A DNA stretch of 64,000 nt, taken from Candidatus Rubrimentiphilum sp. Its GTDB lineage: Bacteria > Vulcanimicrobiota > Vulcanimicrobiia > Vulcanimicrobiales > Vulcanimicrobiaceae. The DNA lies in contig DASTDE010000004.1 of the NCBI GenBank assembly GCA_035710515.1, forward strand, positions 467,434-531,433, written 5' to 3'. Below, piece after piece: positions 41,106 through 49,530 of the stretch (its first letter is position 1; every line of letters begins with the position of its first letter). The translations under genes and the position numbers were made by a program. The notes below the pieces were generated by a model that saw nothing but the letters and a program-made list of their open reading frames with translations, was not told where the DNA came from and did not search any database.

Positions 41106-42120
41106 CGGCGGTCTTCTCGCGAACGCCGAGCCCGGGACCATCCGGCAATACAATTTTCCCGCAGTCGTAGGTAATGCCCCAGAACGGATCGTCTTTGGTG
41201 AGGAACGGTCCGTCGATGTCGGCCCAATCGACGAGCGGCGACAGCTGCGCGGCGGCGGTCGCCAGAATCTGGCTTTCGACCATGCATCCGAGCATGATCT
41301 TCAAGCCCATCGCCCGCGCAGTGTGAATCATCTTGAGCGCGCCGCGAATTCCACCGGTCTTCACGAGCTTGACGTTGACGCCGTCGACGCAGCCATACAG
41401 TTTAGGCAGGTCCTCGGCGTCGCGCGAATCTTCGTCCGTAACGATCGGAATCTTCGAACGCTCGCGAATGTAGCGCAGCTGCTCCGGATTACCGGCGGGA
41501 ATCGGCTGTTCGCAGAACTCGATCTCGAAGCGCGCGAGTTCTCCCAGCAACTCGATGGCTTGCTCCGTGTCCCAGCCTTCGTTGGCGTCGATGCGGATCG
41601 TGCCCGTATACTTCGATCGGATCAGTTCGATCGTTGCGATCTGCTCTTTGGACGTGCCGCTGCCGAGTTTGACTTTCATCACGGGGTGGTCGCCGATCTC
41701 GCTCACCTTGCGCAGCGTCGTTTCGCGATCGCCGATTCCGATCGTGAACGACGTCAGCGGCGTCTTCGCCGGATCCAATCCGAGCAAGCGGTACAGCGGT
41801 TTGCCGCAGTCTTTGCCGATGAGATCGTGCAGCGCGATGTCGAGACCGCAGCGCGCGGCCGGCGGAATGTCTGAAGCGAGTAACTCGTCGAGCAGGTACG
41901 GATCGTCTCCGCGAAGTGGATGCTCAGTAAAAAAAGCGATGACCGATTCGACCGATTCGTCATAGCGTCGAATCGGCGCGGTCTCGCCCAAGCCTTCAAG
42001 ATCGTTCCAGCCCACGCGAAAAATCGCGGTGCGTGCAACGTCGGAGCTTCCGCGCGAAATCGTGAACGGATGCACCAACGGCAGGTCGAGTTTGGAGATC
42101 GAGAGGGAGAGCGCGGACAT
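41098..42120 (-). CDS. Enolase-superfamily epimerase (L-Ala-D/L-Glu epimerase or DgcA-type N-acyl amino acid racemase)
   Basis: A 340-residue member of the mandelate-racemase/muconate-lactonising subgroup. The capping domain (1-125) precedes the barrel, with the first catalytic lysine pair in MKVKLGSG (149-151), metal ligands D178 (IRIDANEGW), E204 (CEQPIP) and D229 (VTDEDS), the opposite lysine in VNVKLVKTGGI (K251) and the substrate loop LGCMVES (277-283) typical of dipeptide epimerases. Substrate could be L-Ala-D-Glu from peptidoglycan or N-acetyl-D-Glu; the partner DUF1611 gene is compatible with both. It is the first gene of the six-gene operon. Confidence 0.85.
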   Translation of the reverse strand: MSALSLSISKLDLPLVHPFTISRGSSDVARTAIFRVGWNDLEGLGETAPIRRYDESVESVIAFFTEHPLRGDDPYLLDELLASDIPPAARCGLDIALHDLIGKDCGKPLYRLLGLDPAKTPLTSFTIGIGDRETTLRKVSEIGDHPVMKVKLGSGTSKEQIATIELIRSKYTGTIRIDANEGWDTEQAIELLGELARFEIEFCEQPIPAGNPEQLRYIRERSKIPIVTDEDSRDAEDLPKLYGCVDGVNVKLVKTGGIRGALKMIHTARAMGLKIMLGCMVESQILATAAAQLSPLVDWADIDGPFLTKDDPFWGITYDCGKIVLPDGPGLGVREKTAVA

Positions 42121-42157
42121 TCGCCCGGCTTCCTTCTCGGAAAGGTCGCTCTAGCTC

Positions 42158-42322
42158 CTAGAGGTCTTCCTCTTCCTCGGGCTCTTCGTCGGGATCGTCC
42201 TCGATCTCGTCCGGTTCCTCGTCGGGCTGCGTGACCGAATTCTTCGGCGAGTCCATGATGCCGCGATCGATCAGCGGATCGCCGTCCGCGGTGCGTTCGA
42301 GGTCGTCTTTGGTCAGGTTCAT
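42158..42322 (-). CDS. 54-residue highly acidic small protein
   Basis: A short frame from the ATG at 42322 to TAG at 42158. It begins MNLTKDDLERTADGDPL and ends in a strongly acidic tail that is mostly Asp, Glu and Pro over the last 24 residues. GGTGACT precedes the ATG but no strong ribosome-binding site is seen. It lies 33 bases after the M91-like gene and 37 bases before the epimerase gene on the same strand. Such an acidic, probably disordered protein could neutralise a basic partner; this is speculation. The uniform codon pattern argues that it is a real gene. Confidence 0.6.
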   Translation of the reverse strand: MNLTKDDLERTADGDPLIDRGIMDSPKNSVTQPDEEPDEIEDDPDEEPEEEEDL

Positions 42323-42355
42323 AGTCACCTCAGCTTGCCGTATCCCCGCTTCCGG

Positions 42356-42799
42356 CTAGCGTGAAACGGGAGTGCGCACGCGGTAGAGATTTCCGCGATG
42401 ATCGAACCGTACCGCCTCGCCGAGGGTTCGCGCCGCGTGCCGTTCGGAGCCGCGGATCACGCGCGCTTCTTCGGCATTGTCATAGTTCGGACGCAGACGG
42501 CTGCTCAAGATCGCTTCGCGCGCGGGCGGCTCGACGGCATGCGCGATTTCGTGCCCGAGCCCCAGTGCCGGCGACTGCTTTCCGCCGTGCGTCGTGCGCA
42601 GCGCGCTGTAGGGATCCCACGCGATGGTGTTTGTCGCGGGGTCGAAGTGGTCGTCGCCGCGATGATTGATCGAAAGATGGAAGGTACGCCTCGACGATTC
42701 GAGGCCGACAAAAAGCCGGCGTTCGGCGGAATCGCGCGTTAGGTATGCTTTGGCGAGGTCATAATCCGCCCGGGCACGCTCCGGGAGCACGATCGACAT
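42356..42799 (-). CDS. M91-like zinc metallopeptidase domain protein
   Basis: A 147-residue protein with a clear HExxH zinc motif, GLGHEIAHAVEP (His83, Glu84, His87). A later NAEEARVIRGSERHAARTLGE segment (E110/E111) fits the third-ligand and substrate region of peptidase family M91, the group of NleD/XopG type III effectors, and the ending NLYRVRTPVSR also resembles that family's terminal motif. No signal peptide or membrane segment. As a single small domain it may be a toxin-type enzyme or a housekeeping peptidase. A 200-base structured stretch lies upstream and the acidic 54-residue gene downstream. Confidence 0.65.
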   Translation of the reverse strand: MSIVLPERARADYDLAKAYLTRDSAERRLFVGLESSRRTFHLSINHRGDDHFDPATNTIAWDPYSALRTTHGGKQSPALGLGHEIAHAVEPPAREAILSSRLRPNYDNAEEARVIRGSERHAARTLGEAVRFDHRGNLYRVRTPVSR

Positions 42800-42841
42800 A
42801 CCGGTCGTTCACGCGCTTGGATGCTTTTAGCAAGGTCCTGT

Positions 42842-43000
42842 GGTACAGTGGAGTCCGTCGACTGCGCATGGCGCGCAACGCAACGTAGGTGCTGGACCAA
42901 CGATTGTACCTAAGGGAGCATCAGCTCCGGATACGAAGGCGTAGCGGCCGAAATGGCTGCCGCACCGGCGCCCGGGCCGCACCCACCTGTTGAAAACAGG
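42842..43000. ncRNA. Candidate structured RNA or leader of unknown class
   Basis: The 202-base gap holds five inverted repeats in 160 bases: GGTACA (42842-42847) with TGTACC (42905-42910), enclosing GTCC/GGAC and the hairpin TGCGC/GCGCA (42863-42877); GGAGC-ATCA-GCTCC (42915-42928); TACG-AAGG-CGTA (42932-42943); GCGGCC-GAAAT-GGCTGC (42944-42960); and CCTGTT-GAA-AACAGG (42986-43000). Purine-rich loops favour a plus-strand RNA, but read on the minus strand it would be the leader of the M91-like gene. I compared the visible motifs with 6S, 4.5S/SRP, tmRNA and RNase P RNA and with common riboswitches and found no match. Confidence 0.4.
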
Positions 43001-43001
43001 T

Positions 43002-43703
43002 TCAGATCTCGTGCGACAGACGCCATATGCGGTCGACTGCTTTTTTCATGCTCTGCACGGTCGCGTTGCCTTCCGATGCATCGAGCACCAAAAATCCGCG
43101 ATAGGAACCCAGCAACTCGCGCGCGCCGTCAAACGCGCGCTCGAATTCATGCCACACCAGGACCGTCTTCGGAAGCAGCTCGCGCGGATCGCTGCCCTGT
43201 TCTAAGCTGTCAAAATCCGGACCATAGCGCAACCACGCGGAGTCCGCTTCTTTGGTCACGCGTTTCATATCGTGAACGCCGGCGGCGAAAGTGTGCGGCT
43301 CGTTGCGCAACGCCAACGTTACGTTAAAGCGCTTGGCCAGCGTCGTCGCTTCGCCGAGCCGTCCCAGCACGCCGTTCCAATCGGCCTCGGTCGCGGGCGG
43401 CAACGGCGCCGCAAGCAGCGGAGCGCCAAGCGCTACCGCCATCTCCACCGCTTGCTCCATGTGCTCGGCGTCGGAGCTGAAAAAGCCGTCGTGGCGGAGC
43501 GCGGCGACGCTCAGTCCCAGGTCCGCGGCCATCTTTTTGACTTGGGCGAGGTAGTCCGTATCGGTGCGCGGAAAATGCCGCACGTCAAAGACGGCGCCGT
43601 CGGCTGCGAGCTCACGCGCGCACGCGTCGATCCATTCGAGTTGGGTGAGATCGCCGCCGCGCAATTGTTCGTCGAAAGCCGTGCTCGAGCAAGCCAGCTT
43701 CAT
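43002..43703 (-). CDS. Xylose-isomerase-like TIM-barrel sugar-phosphate isomerase/epimerase family protein
   Basis: A 233-residue TIM-barrel protein of the AP-endonuclease-2/xylose isomerase-like superfamily, shorter than typical members (260-300). Recognisable parts: KLACSSTAFDEQLRGG at the N-terminus, GLSVAALRHDGFFSSDAEHM, and NEPHTFAAGVHD with possible metal ligands Glu and His. It may act on a keto or aldo sugar, but the fold serves many reactions. Its start is 48 bases from the divergent rpiB gene, so both probably share the promoter region. Confidence 0.7.
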   Translation of the reverse strand: MKLACSSTAFDEQLRGGDLTQLEWIDACARELAADGAVFDVRHFPRTDTDYLAQVKKMAADLGLSVAALRHDGFFSSDAEHMEQAVEMAVALGAPLLAAPLPPATEADWNGVLGRLGEATTLAKRFNVTLALRNEPHTFAAGVHDMKRVTKEADSAWLRYGPDFDSLEQGSDPRELLPKTVLVWHEFERAFDGARELLGSYRGFLVLDASEGNATVQSMKKAVDRIWRLSHEI

Positions 43704-43750
43704 AGGCGCGCTCGTTTCGACTGCATAATGGAAGGGCCTGCGCTTTACAA

Positions 43751-44272
43751 ATGAATATCGCCGTTGCAGCCGATCATGCCGGCTTCGAATATAAGGATCG
43801 CATTGCGCTGGCGCTGCGTGACGCCGGCCACACCATCATCGACTTTGGAACGTGGGACGATACGCCGGTGGATTATCCGCAGTACGGATACGCAGTCGGC
43901 GAGGCGGTCGCGTCCGGACAAGCGGAGCGCGGCATCCTCGTCTGCGGATCGAGCATCGGTATCTCGATGGCAGCCAATAAAGTTCCCGGCATACGCTGCG
44001 CGGCGGTTTTTGAGCCGCTGGCAACCGAGCTTGCGCGGCGCCACAACGACGCCAACGTGCTGGCGCTTTCCGAGCGGCTCACCGGCTGGGACATGATCGA
44101 ACGGCTGGTGCTGATCTTTCTGACGACGATGTTCGACGGCGGGCGGCACGCGCACCGCGTCGAGCAGCTCTTCGAATTTGGCGACGCGCAGCGCGCTCGC
44201 ACGCTAAAAGCAATTGAGGCCGGCAAGGTAACCGGAGCCGAAACGCCGCGCGAGCTGTTAGGAGCATCATGA
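43751..44272 (+). CDS. rpiB: Ribose-5-phosphate isomerase B
   Basis: A 173-residue RpiB/LacAB-type isomerase interconverting ribose 5-phosphate and ribulose 5-phosphate. Motifs: [16 protein letters not shown] (catalytic site near His9), [34 protein letters not shown] (catalytic Cys near 66) and [16 protein letters not shown]. The family is usually 145-150 residues; the extra 23 C-terminal residues ([17 protein letters not shown] type) extend it. It starts the rpiB-glyA-upp row known from Firmicutes. GAAGGG lies 14 bases upstream and a weak CATAAT -10 box at 43724-43729. Confidence 0.94.
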   Translation: MNIAVAADHAGFEYKDRIALALRDAGHTIIDFGTWDDTPVDYPQYGYAVGEAVASGQAERGILVCGSSIGISMAANKVPGIRCAAVFEPLATELARRHNDANVLALSERLTGWDMIERLVLIFLTTMFDGGRHAHRVEQLFEFGDAQRARTLKAIEAGKVTGAETPRELLGAS

Positions 44273-44448
44273 GAACACGCGCAGGTCTGCAGATCATGCT
44301 GGCCGTCTCGATCATCATCTGCGTCTGGGACGTCTACTACGCATTGAACGGGCGCGGGAATTCGATGATATCCTGGGCGCTGGCCGTACTGATGGGGGTC
44401 TTCGCGATCTGGATCGCAAGCCGGCTGGCGCGCGGAGATTATTCGTAA
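44269..44448 (+). CDS. 59-residue small membrane protein
   Basis: A short frame between rpiB and glyA that starts at an ATG overlapping the rpiB stop (ATGA) and whose TAA overlaps the glyA ATG (TAATG). It encodes two membrane helices (about residues 8-26, [18 protein letters not shown], and 33-51, [18 protein letters not shown]) and a short polar tail RLARGDYS. Perfect double coupling makes it very likely to be translated. In B. subtilis a small gene (ywlG) occupies the same interval but I see no clear relationship. Function unknown. Confidence 0.75.
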   Translation: MRTRAGLQIMLAVSIIICVWDVYYALNGRGNSMISWALAVLMGVFAIWIASRLARGDYS

Positions 44449-45695
44449 TGATCACCAGCTCCGGAAGCCGCATCGAGGCGCAAGATCCCGAAGTCTTTGC
44501 GGCAATTGCCGGCGAGGAGCGCCGTCAGCGGCAAAACCTCGAATTGATCGCGTCCGAAAATTATTCGAGCAAAGCGGTGCGCGAGGCGATGGGCTCGGTA
44601 ATGACCGACAAGTATGCGGAAGGCTATCCCGGCAAACGCTACTATGGCGGTTGCGAATTCGTGGACATCGCCGAGAATCTGGCGATCGACCGGCTGAAAA
44701 AGATCTTCGGCGCGGAGCACGCCAACGTTCAAGCGCACGCCGGCGCGCAGGCCAACATGGCGGTCTTCATGGCCGTGCTGCAGCCTGGCGATCCGGTGCT
44801 CGGCATGTCGCTCGCGCACGGCGGCCACTTGACGCACGGCACCAAAGTAAGTTTTAGCGGCAAGCTCTACAACGCGGCCGCCTACGGCGTGCGCAAAGAT
44901 ACCGAGCTGATCGACTTCGACGAAGTGCGCAGAATGGCGCGCGAGCACAAACCGAAGCTGCTTATCGCGGGCGCGAGCGCGTATCCGCGCACGATGGAGT
45001 ACGCGCCGTTTCGCGAGATTGCCGACGAAGTCGGCGCGGCGTTCATGGTGGACATGGCGCACATCGCCGGACTGGTTGCCACGGGGCTGCACCCGTCGCC
45101 GGTTCCGTTCGCGGATTTCGTGACGTCAACAACGCACAAAACGTTGCGCGGCCCGCGCGGCGGCCTGATTCTCACGACAGAAAAGTGGGCGCAACCGCTG
45201 GACAAGTCGGTTTTCCCCGGCATTCAAGGCGGACCGTTCATGAACATGATCGCGGCCAAAGCCGTCGCATTCGGCGAAGCGCTCAAGCCCGAGTTCAAAG
45301 CGTATCAACAGCAGGTCGTGCGCAACGCGCGCGCGATGGCCGACGAATTCGCGCGCAACGGGCTGCGGCTGGTTGGCGGCGGCACCGACACGCATCTGAT
45401 GCTCGTGGACGTTTCGGTGAAGGGACTCACCGGCAAAGCCGCCGAGGAGTATCTCGATGCGATCAGCATCACGGTGAACAAAAACGCGATTCCGTACGAT
45501 CAGCAAAAGCCGTTCGTTGCCAGCGGAATCCGCATCGGCACGCCCGCGATTACGACGCGCGGTTTCGGCGAAGACGAATGCCGCGAGGTTGCGCGCATCA
45601 TCTGCGAAGGTCTGGACGATATTGCAGCGCGCGCGAAAGTCGACGAACTGCGCGGCCGCGTGCGCGAACTCACCGGCCGTTTCGACGTGCCCTAA
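44448..45695 (+). CDS. glyA: Serine hydroxymethyltransferase
   Basis: A 415-residue PLP enzyme that interconverts serine and glycine with tetrahydrofolate, supplying one-carbon units for purine and thymidylate synthesis. Landmarks: [44 protein letters not shown], the PLP lysine in [15 protein letters not shown] (near 229) and [11 protein letters not shown]. Standard length. Coupled to the small membrane-protein gene upstream; upp follows 5 bases after the stop. Confidence 0.97.
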   Translation: MITSSGSRIEAQDPEVFAAIAGEERRQRQNLELIASENYSSKAVREAMGSVMTDKYAEGYPGKRYYGGCEFVDIAENLAIDRLKKIFGAEHANVQAHAGAQANMAVFMAVLQPGDPVLGMSLAHGGHLTHGTKVSFSGKLYNAAAYGVRKDTELIDFDEVRRMAREHKPKLLIAGASAYPRTMEYAPFREIADEVGAAFMVDMAHIAGLVATGLHPSPVPFADFVTSTTHKTLRGPRGGLILTTEKWAQPLDKSVFPGIQGGPFMNMIAAKAVAFGEALKPEFKAYQQQVVRNARAMADEFARNGLRLVGGGTDTHLMLVDVSVKGLTGKAAEEYLDAISITVNKNAIPYDQQKPFVASGIRIGTPAITTRGFGEDECREVARIICEGLDDIAARAKVDELRGRVRELTGRFDVP

Positions 45696-45700
45696 CCTTC

Positions 45701-46366
45701 ATGGCTAACTCGCAGTTGCTCGTGGTCGATCACCCCGCGGTGGCGGATCGCTTGGCGCGTTTGCGCGATCGCGAGACGCCGACGCCGGTCTTTCGCAAGC
45801 TCATGGAAGAGCTGGGAGCCTTTCTGGCTTATGAAGCAACGCGCGACTTGCCGTTGCGCGATGAAAAGGTGACGACTCCGTTGACTACCATGACGGCCAA
45901 GCGCATCGCGACGCGTCCGGTCGTCGCGCCGATCTTACGCGCGGGACTTGGCCTCTTGCCCGGATTTCTCGACGTGATCGACGACGCCGTCGTCGCGCAT
46001 CTCGGATTCTATCGGGATCCGGCTTCGCTCCAGCCCGTGGCGTATTACGCAAACGTGCCGGACGATCTAGCCGAACGCAGGGTGTTCTTGCTGGATCCGA
46101 TGCTGGCGACCGGAAACTCCGGCGCCGCCGGACTCGATGCGCTCGCGACGCGCGGCGCAAAGAACATGACGTTCATCAGCTTAATTGCGGCGCCCGAAGG
46201 CGTGAAGACGATTTCGGCCGCGCATCCGGACGTCCGCATTGTCACCGCCGCGCTCGACGAGCGTTTGAACGATCATGCGTACATCGTGCCGGGTCTCGGC
46301 GACGCCGGCGATCGCATGTTCGGCAGCACCAGCTCGGTCCCGGTCTCGGTAAGGCCAAGGGAATAG
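45701..46366 (+). CDS. upp: Uracil phosphoribosyltransferase
   Basis: A 221-residue type I phosphoribosyltransferase that salvages uracil to UMP. Motifs: the RP-V-V-APILRAGLGLLPGF block near 65-85, the PRPP loop LLDPMLATGNSGAAGLDAL (near 127-145) and the uracil-binding IVPGLGDAGDRMFGS at the end. Length is normal. It follows glyA and precedes a dCMP deaminase by 3 bases, so the three genes support nucleotide supply. Confidence 0.95.
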   Translation: MANSQLLVVDHPAVADRLARLRDRETPTPVFRKLMEELGAFLAYEATRDLPLRDEKVTTPLTTMTAKRIATRPVVAPILRAGLGLLPGFLDVIDDAVVAHLGFYRDPASLQPVAYYANVPDDLAERRVFLLDPMLATGNSGAAGLDALATRGAKNMTFISLIAAPEGVKTISAAHPDVRIVTAALDERLNDHAYIVPGLGDAGDRMFGSTSSVPVSVRPRE

Positions 46367-46369
46367 CGC

Positions 46370-46807
46370 ATGCGTCCCGGCTGGGATGAGTACTTCATGC
46401 AGATCGCACAGACCGTCGCCACGCGCGCCACATGTCCGCGCGCCTCGGTGGGGTGCGTACTGGTCCGCGACCACCGCATATTGACGACCGGCTACAACGG
46501 CTCGCCGCGCGGCGTGGCTCACTGCACCGACGCAGGCTGCATCGTCGTCGACGGGCACTGCCAGCGCGCGACGCACGCGGAAGCGAACGCAATCGTGCAG
46601 GGCGCGCTGCACGGCGTCAATCTGTCGGGCTCGTCCGCGTACTGCACGCACCAGCCGTGCGTCAACTGCACCAAGCTCTTTATCAGCGCGGGCGTGCGCC
46701 GCTTGGTCTATCAAACGGAGTATGCGGATCCGGTCGCGCAGGCGCTCTTGAAAGAAGCCGGCGTCGAACTCGTTCGCCTCGAGGCGCTCGCCGGAGCGCG
46801 GCCGTGA
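46370..46807 (+). CDS. dCMP deaminase family protein (ComEB-like)
   Basis: A 145-residue zinc cytidine/deoxycytidylate deaminase. Zinc site: His-Ala-Glu in THAEANAIVQGAL, and the Cys pair in CTHQPCVNCTKLFI (P-C-x2-C). The substrate-binding residues include ASVGCVLVRDHRILTTGYNG. It makes dUMP from dCMP for thymidylate synthesis and is homologous to ComEB of Bacillus. The GTG of the following gene overlaps its TGA. Confidence 0.92.
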   Translation: MRPGWDEYFMQIAQTVATRATCPRASVGCVLVRDHRILTTGYNGSPRGVAHCTDAGCIVVDGHCQRATHAEANAIVQGALHGVNLSGSSAYCTHQPCVNCTKLFISAGVRRLVYQTEYADPVAQALLKEAGVELVRLEALAGARP

Positions 46808-47799
46808 CGGCTTACTACCTTTATATAGCGGGTTTTGCGATCGCGCTGGCTGCGGCGCTCTTTGCGACGCCGCTCGTCATGCGCCTGGCGCACAGCACCG
46901 GCATGGTGGACGTCGTCGACGAACGGCGCATGCACGACGTCCCAAAGCCGCGGATCGGCGGCGTGGCCGTCTTCTTCGGCTTTGCCTTTGCGCTCTTCGT
47001 CGTGCTCGGATTTGCGCTCTCGAACGCGCGCAGTTTTTTCCCGGCCCACGACCAGCTGGCGGCAGCTCATAATCTCATCGGTCTGCTCTTCGGCAGCATG
47101 CTGATTCTCTGCGTCGGATTATGGGACGACATCATGGGGTTGCGGCCGCGCTACAAACTCGCCGCACAGATCGTGGTCGCGCTCATCTCGATCGGCTACG
47201 GCTTTCACATTGACTACATCCACCGGCCGTTCACGCACAACCCCAACGACTTCATCTACTTTCCGTGGTGGATCAGTTATCCGCTGACGCTCGTCTGGTA
47301 CACCGGCATGATCAACGCGATCAACTTCATCGACGGATTGGACGGGCTGCTGGCGGGCTTCACAGCTATCTCCTCGATCTTCTTGTTTGCGATCGCCTTC
47401 ACCAAGGGCGACCCGATCGTGGCGCTGGTGGTTATCGCGCTGGCGGGCGCGGCGCTCGGATTTCTGCCGTACAATTTCTCGCCGGCGCGCATCATCTTGG
47501 GTGACAGCGGCTCGCACTTCATCGGCTACGTCTTCGCGACGGTGTCGATCATCGGCACGAGCAAGACGGCGATCGCCGTCGGCCTGATCGCGCCCCTAAT
47601 CATCCTGGCGCTGCCGATCGTCGACACCGCGGCGGCGATCTTCCGGCGCGCGCGTTCGGGCAAGCGCATCTCGGAAGGCGACCGTTCGCACTTTCACCAT
47701 CAATTGGTCTTCCGGTTCGGCTTGAACACGCGGCAGGCAGTCTTGCTCATCTATGCGATCTGCATTCTGCTGGGCGCCGCCGCCCTCTACTTCGCATGA
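46804..47799 (+). CDS. Undecaprenyl-phosphate N-acetylglucosaminyl-1-phosphate transferase (WecA/TagO family)
   Basis: A 331-residue polyprenyl-phosphate glycosylphosphotransferase with about ten membrane helices. Conserved loops: KPRIGGVAVFFGF, the LWDDIMGLRPRYKLAAQ acidic loop (DDxxG), NFIDGLDGLLAG (D-x-x-D), DSGSHFIGYVF and GDRSHFHHQLVFRFG near the C-terminus. It transfers GlcNAc-1-phosphate onto the lipid carrier to begin O-antigen, enterobacterial common antigen or teichoic-acid synthesis. The GTG start overlaps the previous TGA; wecB follows, so its nucleotide-sugar supply is encoded alongside. Confidence 0.92.
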   Translation: MTAYYLYIAGFAIALAAALFATPLVMRLAHSTGMVDVVDERRMHDVPKPRIGGVAVFFGFAFALFVVLGFALSNARSFFPAHDQLAAAHNLIGLLFGSMLILCVGLWDDIMGLRPRYKLAAQIVVALISIGYGFHIDYIHRPFTHNPNDFIYFPWWISYPLTLVWYTGMINAINFIDGLDGLLAGFTAISSIFLFAIAFTKGDPIVALVVIALAGAALGFLPYNFSPARIILGDSGSHFIGYVFATVSIIGTSKTAIAVGLIAPLIILALPIVDTAAAIFRRARSGKRISEGDRSHFHHQLVFRFGLNTRQAVLLIYAICILLGAAALYFA

Positions 47800-48959
47800 C
47801 CGACCCGAAGCCGTTGCGCGTGATGGCGATCTTCGGGACGCGCCCCGATACGATTAAAATGGCGCCCGTCGTGCACGACCTGCAGCGGCACCCGCACGTT
47901 GAGTGCATCGTCTGCGTGAGCGCGCAGCATCGCGAGATGCTCGACGATCTGCTTGCGCTCTTTTCCATCCTGCCCAATCACGACCTCGACATCATGACGG
48001 ACGATCAAAGTTTGACCGAGATCACCACTCGCGTGTTGATCGGGATGGAAAAAGTCTTTCAGGAAGTGCGCCCCGACGTCGCGCTCGTGCACGGCGACAC
48101 CACGACGAGCACGGCGGCTGCGCTGGCTGCATTCTATCAGCAGATTCCGACCGGCCACGTGGAGGCTGGACTTCGCACCAGCAACCCGTCGCTCCCATTC
48201 CCTGAAGAGATGAACCGGCGGATCACCGGAACCATCGCGTCGTATCATTTTGCGCCGACGGCGCTGTCGCAGGAGCACTTGCTCGGCGAAAACGTTCCCA
48301 AAGAAAACATCATCATCACCGGCAACACGGTCATCGATGCGTTCTTGCAGACGGCCGAGCGCGAGGATTTGCCGCGGCCGCCACGCTGGGAGGAGTTGGA
48401 TCCAAAACGTCCGGTCATCGTCGTGACGGCGCACCGGCGCGAAAACCACGCGCACATGCGCGAGATGAGCGAAGCGATGCTCGAAATCGCGCGCATGCCG
48501 CAGCGCCCGCAAATCTTTTGGCCGGTCCATCCGTCGCCGCGCGTGCGTCCGATCGCGCACGAGGTGCTCGGCAAGGAGCCGGGCGTGATCTTGATCGAGC
48601 CGATCGATTATGCGCACATGGTGGCGGCGGTGCGCGATTGCACATTCGTGCTGACCGACAGCGGCGGCTTACAAGAGGAAGCGCCATGTTTGGGCAAGCC
48701 GGTCCTGGTGATGCGCGAAGAAACCGAACGTCCCGAAGGCGTGTTGGCGGGCACTTTGGAGTTGGTCGGCCACGATAAGAAGAAAATCGTGGCGGCAGCT
48801 GCACGGCTGCTTTCGGATCCGGAAGCCTACAAGCAAATGTCGGGCGCGCACAATCCGTACGGCGACGGACATGCCTCCGAACGAATCTCCGCCTGGCTGC
48901 TGGCGCGCCTGCGGGGAGCGCCATATCCCAAACCCTTCGAGGTTGACCTCTCCGAGTGA
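47796..48959 (+). CDS. wecB: UDP-N-acetylglucosamine 2-epimerase
   Basis: A 387-residue GT-B-like epimerase producing UDP-ManNAc from UDP-GlcNAc. Features: AIFGTRPDTIKMAPVVHDL at the start, LVHGDTTTSTAAALAAFYQQ, HVEAGLRTSNPSLPFPEEMN and the LTDSGGLQEEAPCLGKPVLVMR block with the ligand Glu residues. Length is standard. It follows the WecA-family gene with a 4-base overlap. In Firmicutes mnaA lies at the same place before the atp genes. Confidence 0.95.
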   Translation: MTDPKPLRVMAIFGTRPDTIKMAPVVHDLQRHPHVECIVCVSAQHREMLDDLLALFSILPNHDLDIMTDDQSLTEITTRVLIGMEKVFQEVRPDVALVHGDTTTSTAAALAAFYQQIPTGHVEAGLRTSNPSLPFPEEMNRRITGTIASYHFAPTALSQEHLLGENVPKENIIITGNTVIDAFLQTAEREDLPRPPRWEELDPKRPVIVVTAHRRENHAHMREMSEAMLEIARMPQRPQIFWPVHPSPRVRPIAHEVLGKEPGVILIEPIDYAHMVAAVRDCTFVLTDSGGLQEEAPCLGKPVLVMREETERPEGVLAGTLELVGHDKKKIVAAAARLLSDPEAYKQMSGAHNPYGDGHASERISAWLLARLRGAPYPKPFEVDLSE

Positions 48960-49147
48960 AAGGCGCGGCCGCGATCATCGCGGCCGGCTCGGCCTTCGCG
49001 GGGGCTGGGGTCGGCGGCTTGTTGATCGGCATATGGCTCGACCACGCGCAGCGGACTGAATACTACGCAGTCATCGGGCTCTTCGCGGGTATTATCGCCG
49101 GAGGTTACGCCGCATTTCGGCTGCTGTTCCGGGCGGCGGCATCGTGA
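48956..49147 (+). CDS. AtpZ-like F0F1-ATPase accessory membrane protein
   Basis: A 63-residue protein with two membrane helices and the AtpZ/AtpI-type glycine-rich pattern (GAAAIIAAGSAFAGAGVGGLL and GLFAGIIAGGYAAFRLL). It overlaps wecB at GTGA and the next gene at 4 bases. AtpZ, sometimes with AtpI, helps c-ring assembly or ion supply in known operons. Confidence 0.85.
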   Translation: MKGAAAIIAAGSAFAGAGVGGLLIGIWLDHAQRTEYYAVIGLFAGIIAGGYAAFRLLFRAAAS

Positions 49148-49527
49148 AGGAAAGCCCTGCCGACCTCGAACTCTACGGGCAGCTGAAGCGCTCCACGGCG
49201 CTCGGCGCGCTGGTCACGGTCGCCTTAGCCGCTCTAGTCCTGGCGGTCTGGCACCTGGCCTTCGCACTGGTTCTGCTCGCCGGCGGGGTCGCCGGGGTCG
49301 TGAACGCGCTGCTTTCGATGTTCGGCAACGAAAGATTGCTCGACCGCCGCAACGTGGGGGCGTTCGTCTTAAGTAGTTTTCTGCGCCTGTGCGTTTTCGG
49401 TATAGTTCCGGTGGCGCTGGCGGTTCGGCTTCCCTCCATTTGGACTTTGGCGTGGTATTTTATAGGCTTCTTCACGCCGCTCGGGTTGTTCGCAGTCCTG
49501 CTCAGACGCGCAGTTTCGCGAAAGTAG
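49144..49527 (+). CDS. atpI: ATP synthase subunit I
   Basis: A 127-residue membrane protein with four hydrophobic segments in the position of AtpI (subunit I), which acts as a chaperone for c-ring assembly. The first residues (KESPADLELYGQLKRSTALG) are cytosolic; helix 1 spans about 20-38. Sequence identity to known AtpI is weak, as usual for this gene; its location between atpZ and atpB gives most of the support. Confidence 0.8.
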   Translation: MKESPADLELYGQLKRSTALGALVTVALAALVLAVWHLAFALVLLAGGVAGVVNALLSMFGNERLLDRRNVGAFVLSSFLRLCVFGIVPVALAVRLPSIWTLAWYFIGFFTPLGLFAVLLRRAVSRK

Positions 49528-49530
49528 ATA

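Noticed and set aside
42842-43000. Identification of the structured segment as 6S, SRP, tmRNA or RNase P RNA
   Set aside because: None of their conserved sequences (SRP tetraloop region, RNase P CR-I, tmRNA ends, 6S central bubble) is present. I left the class open.
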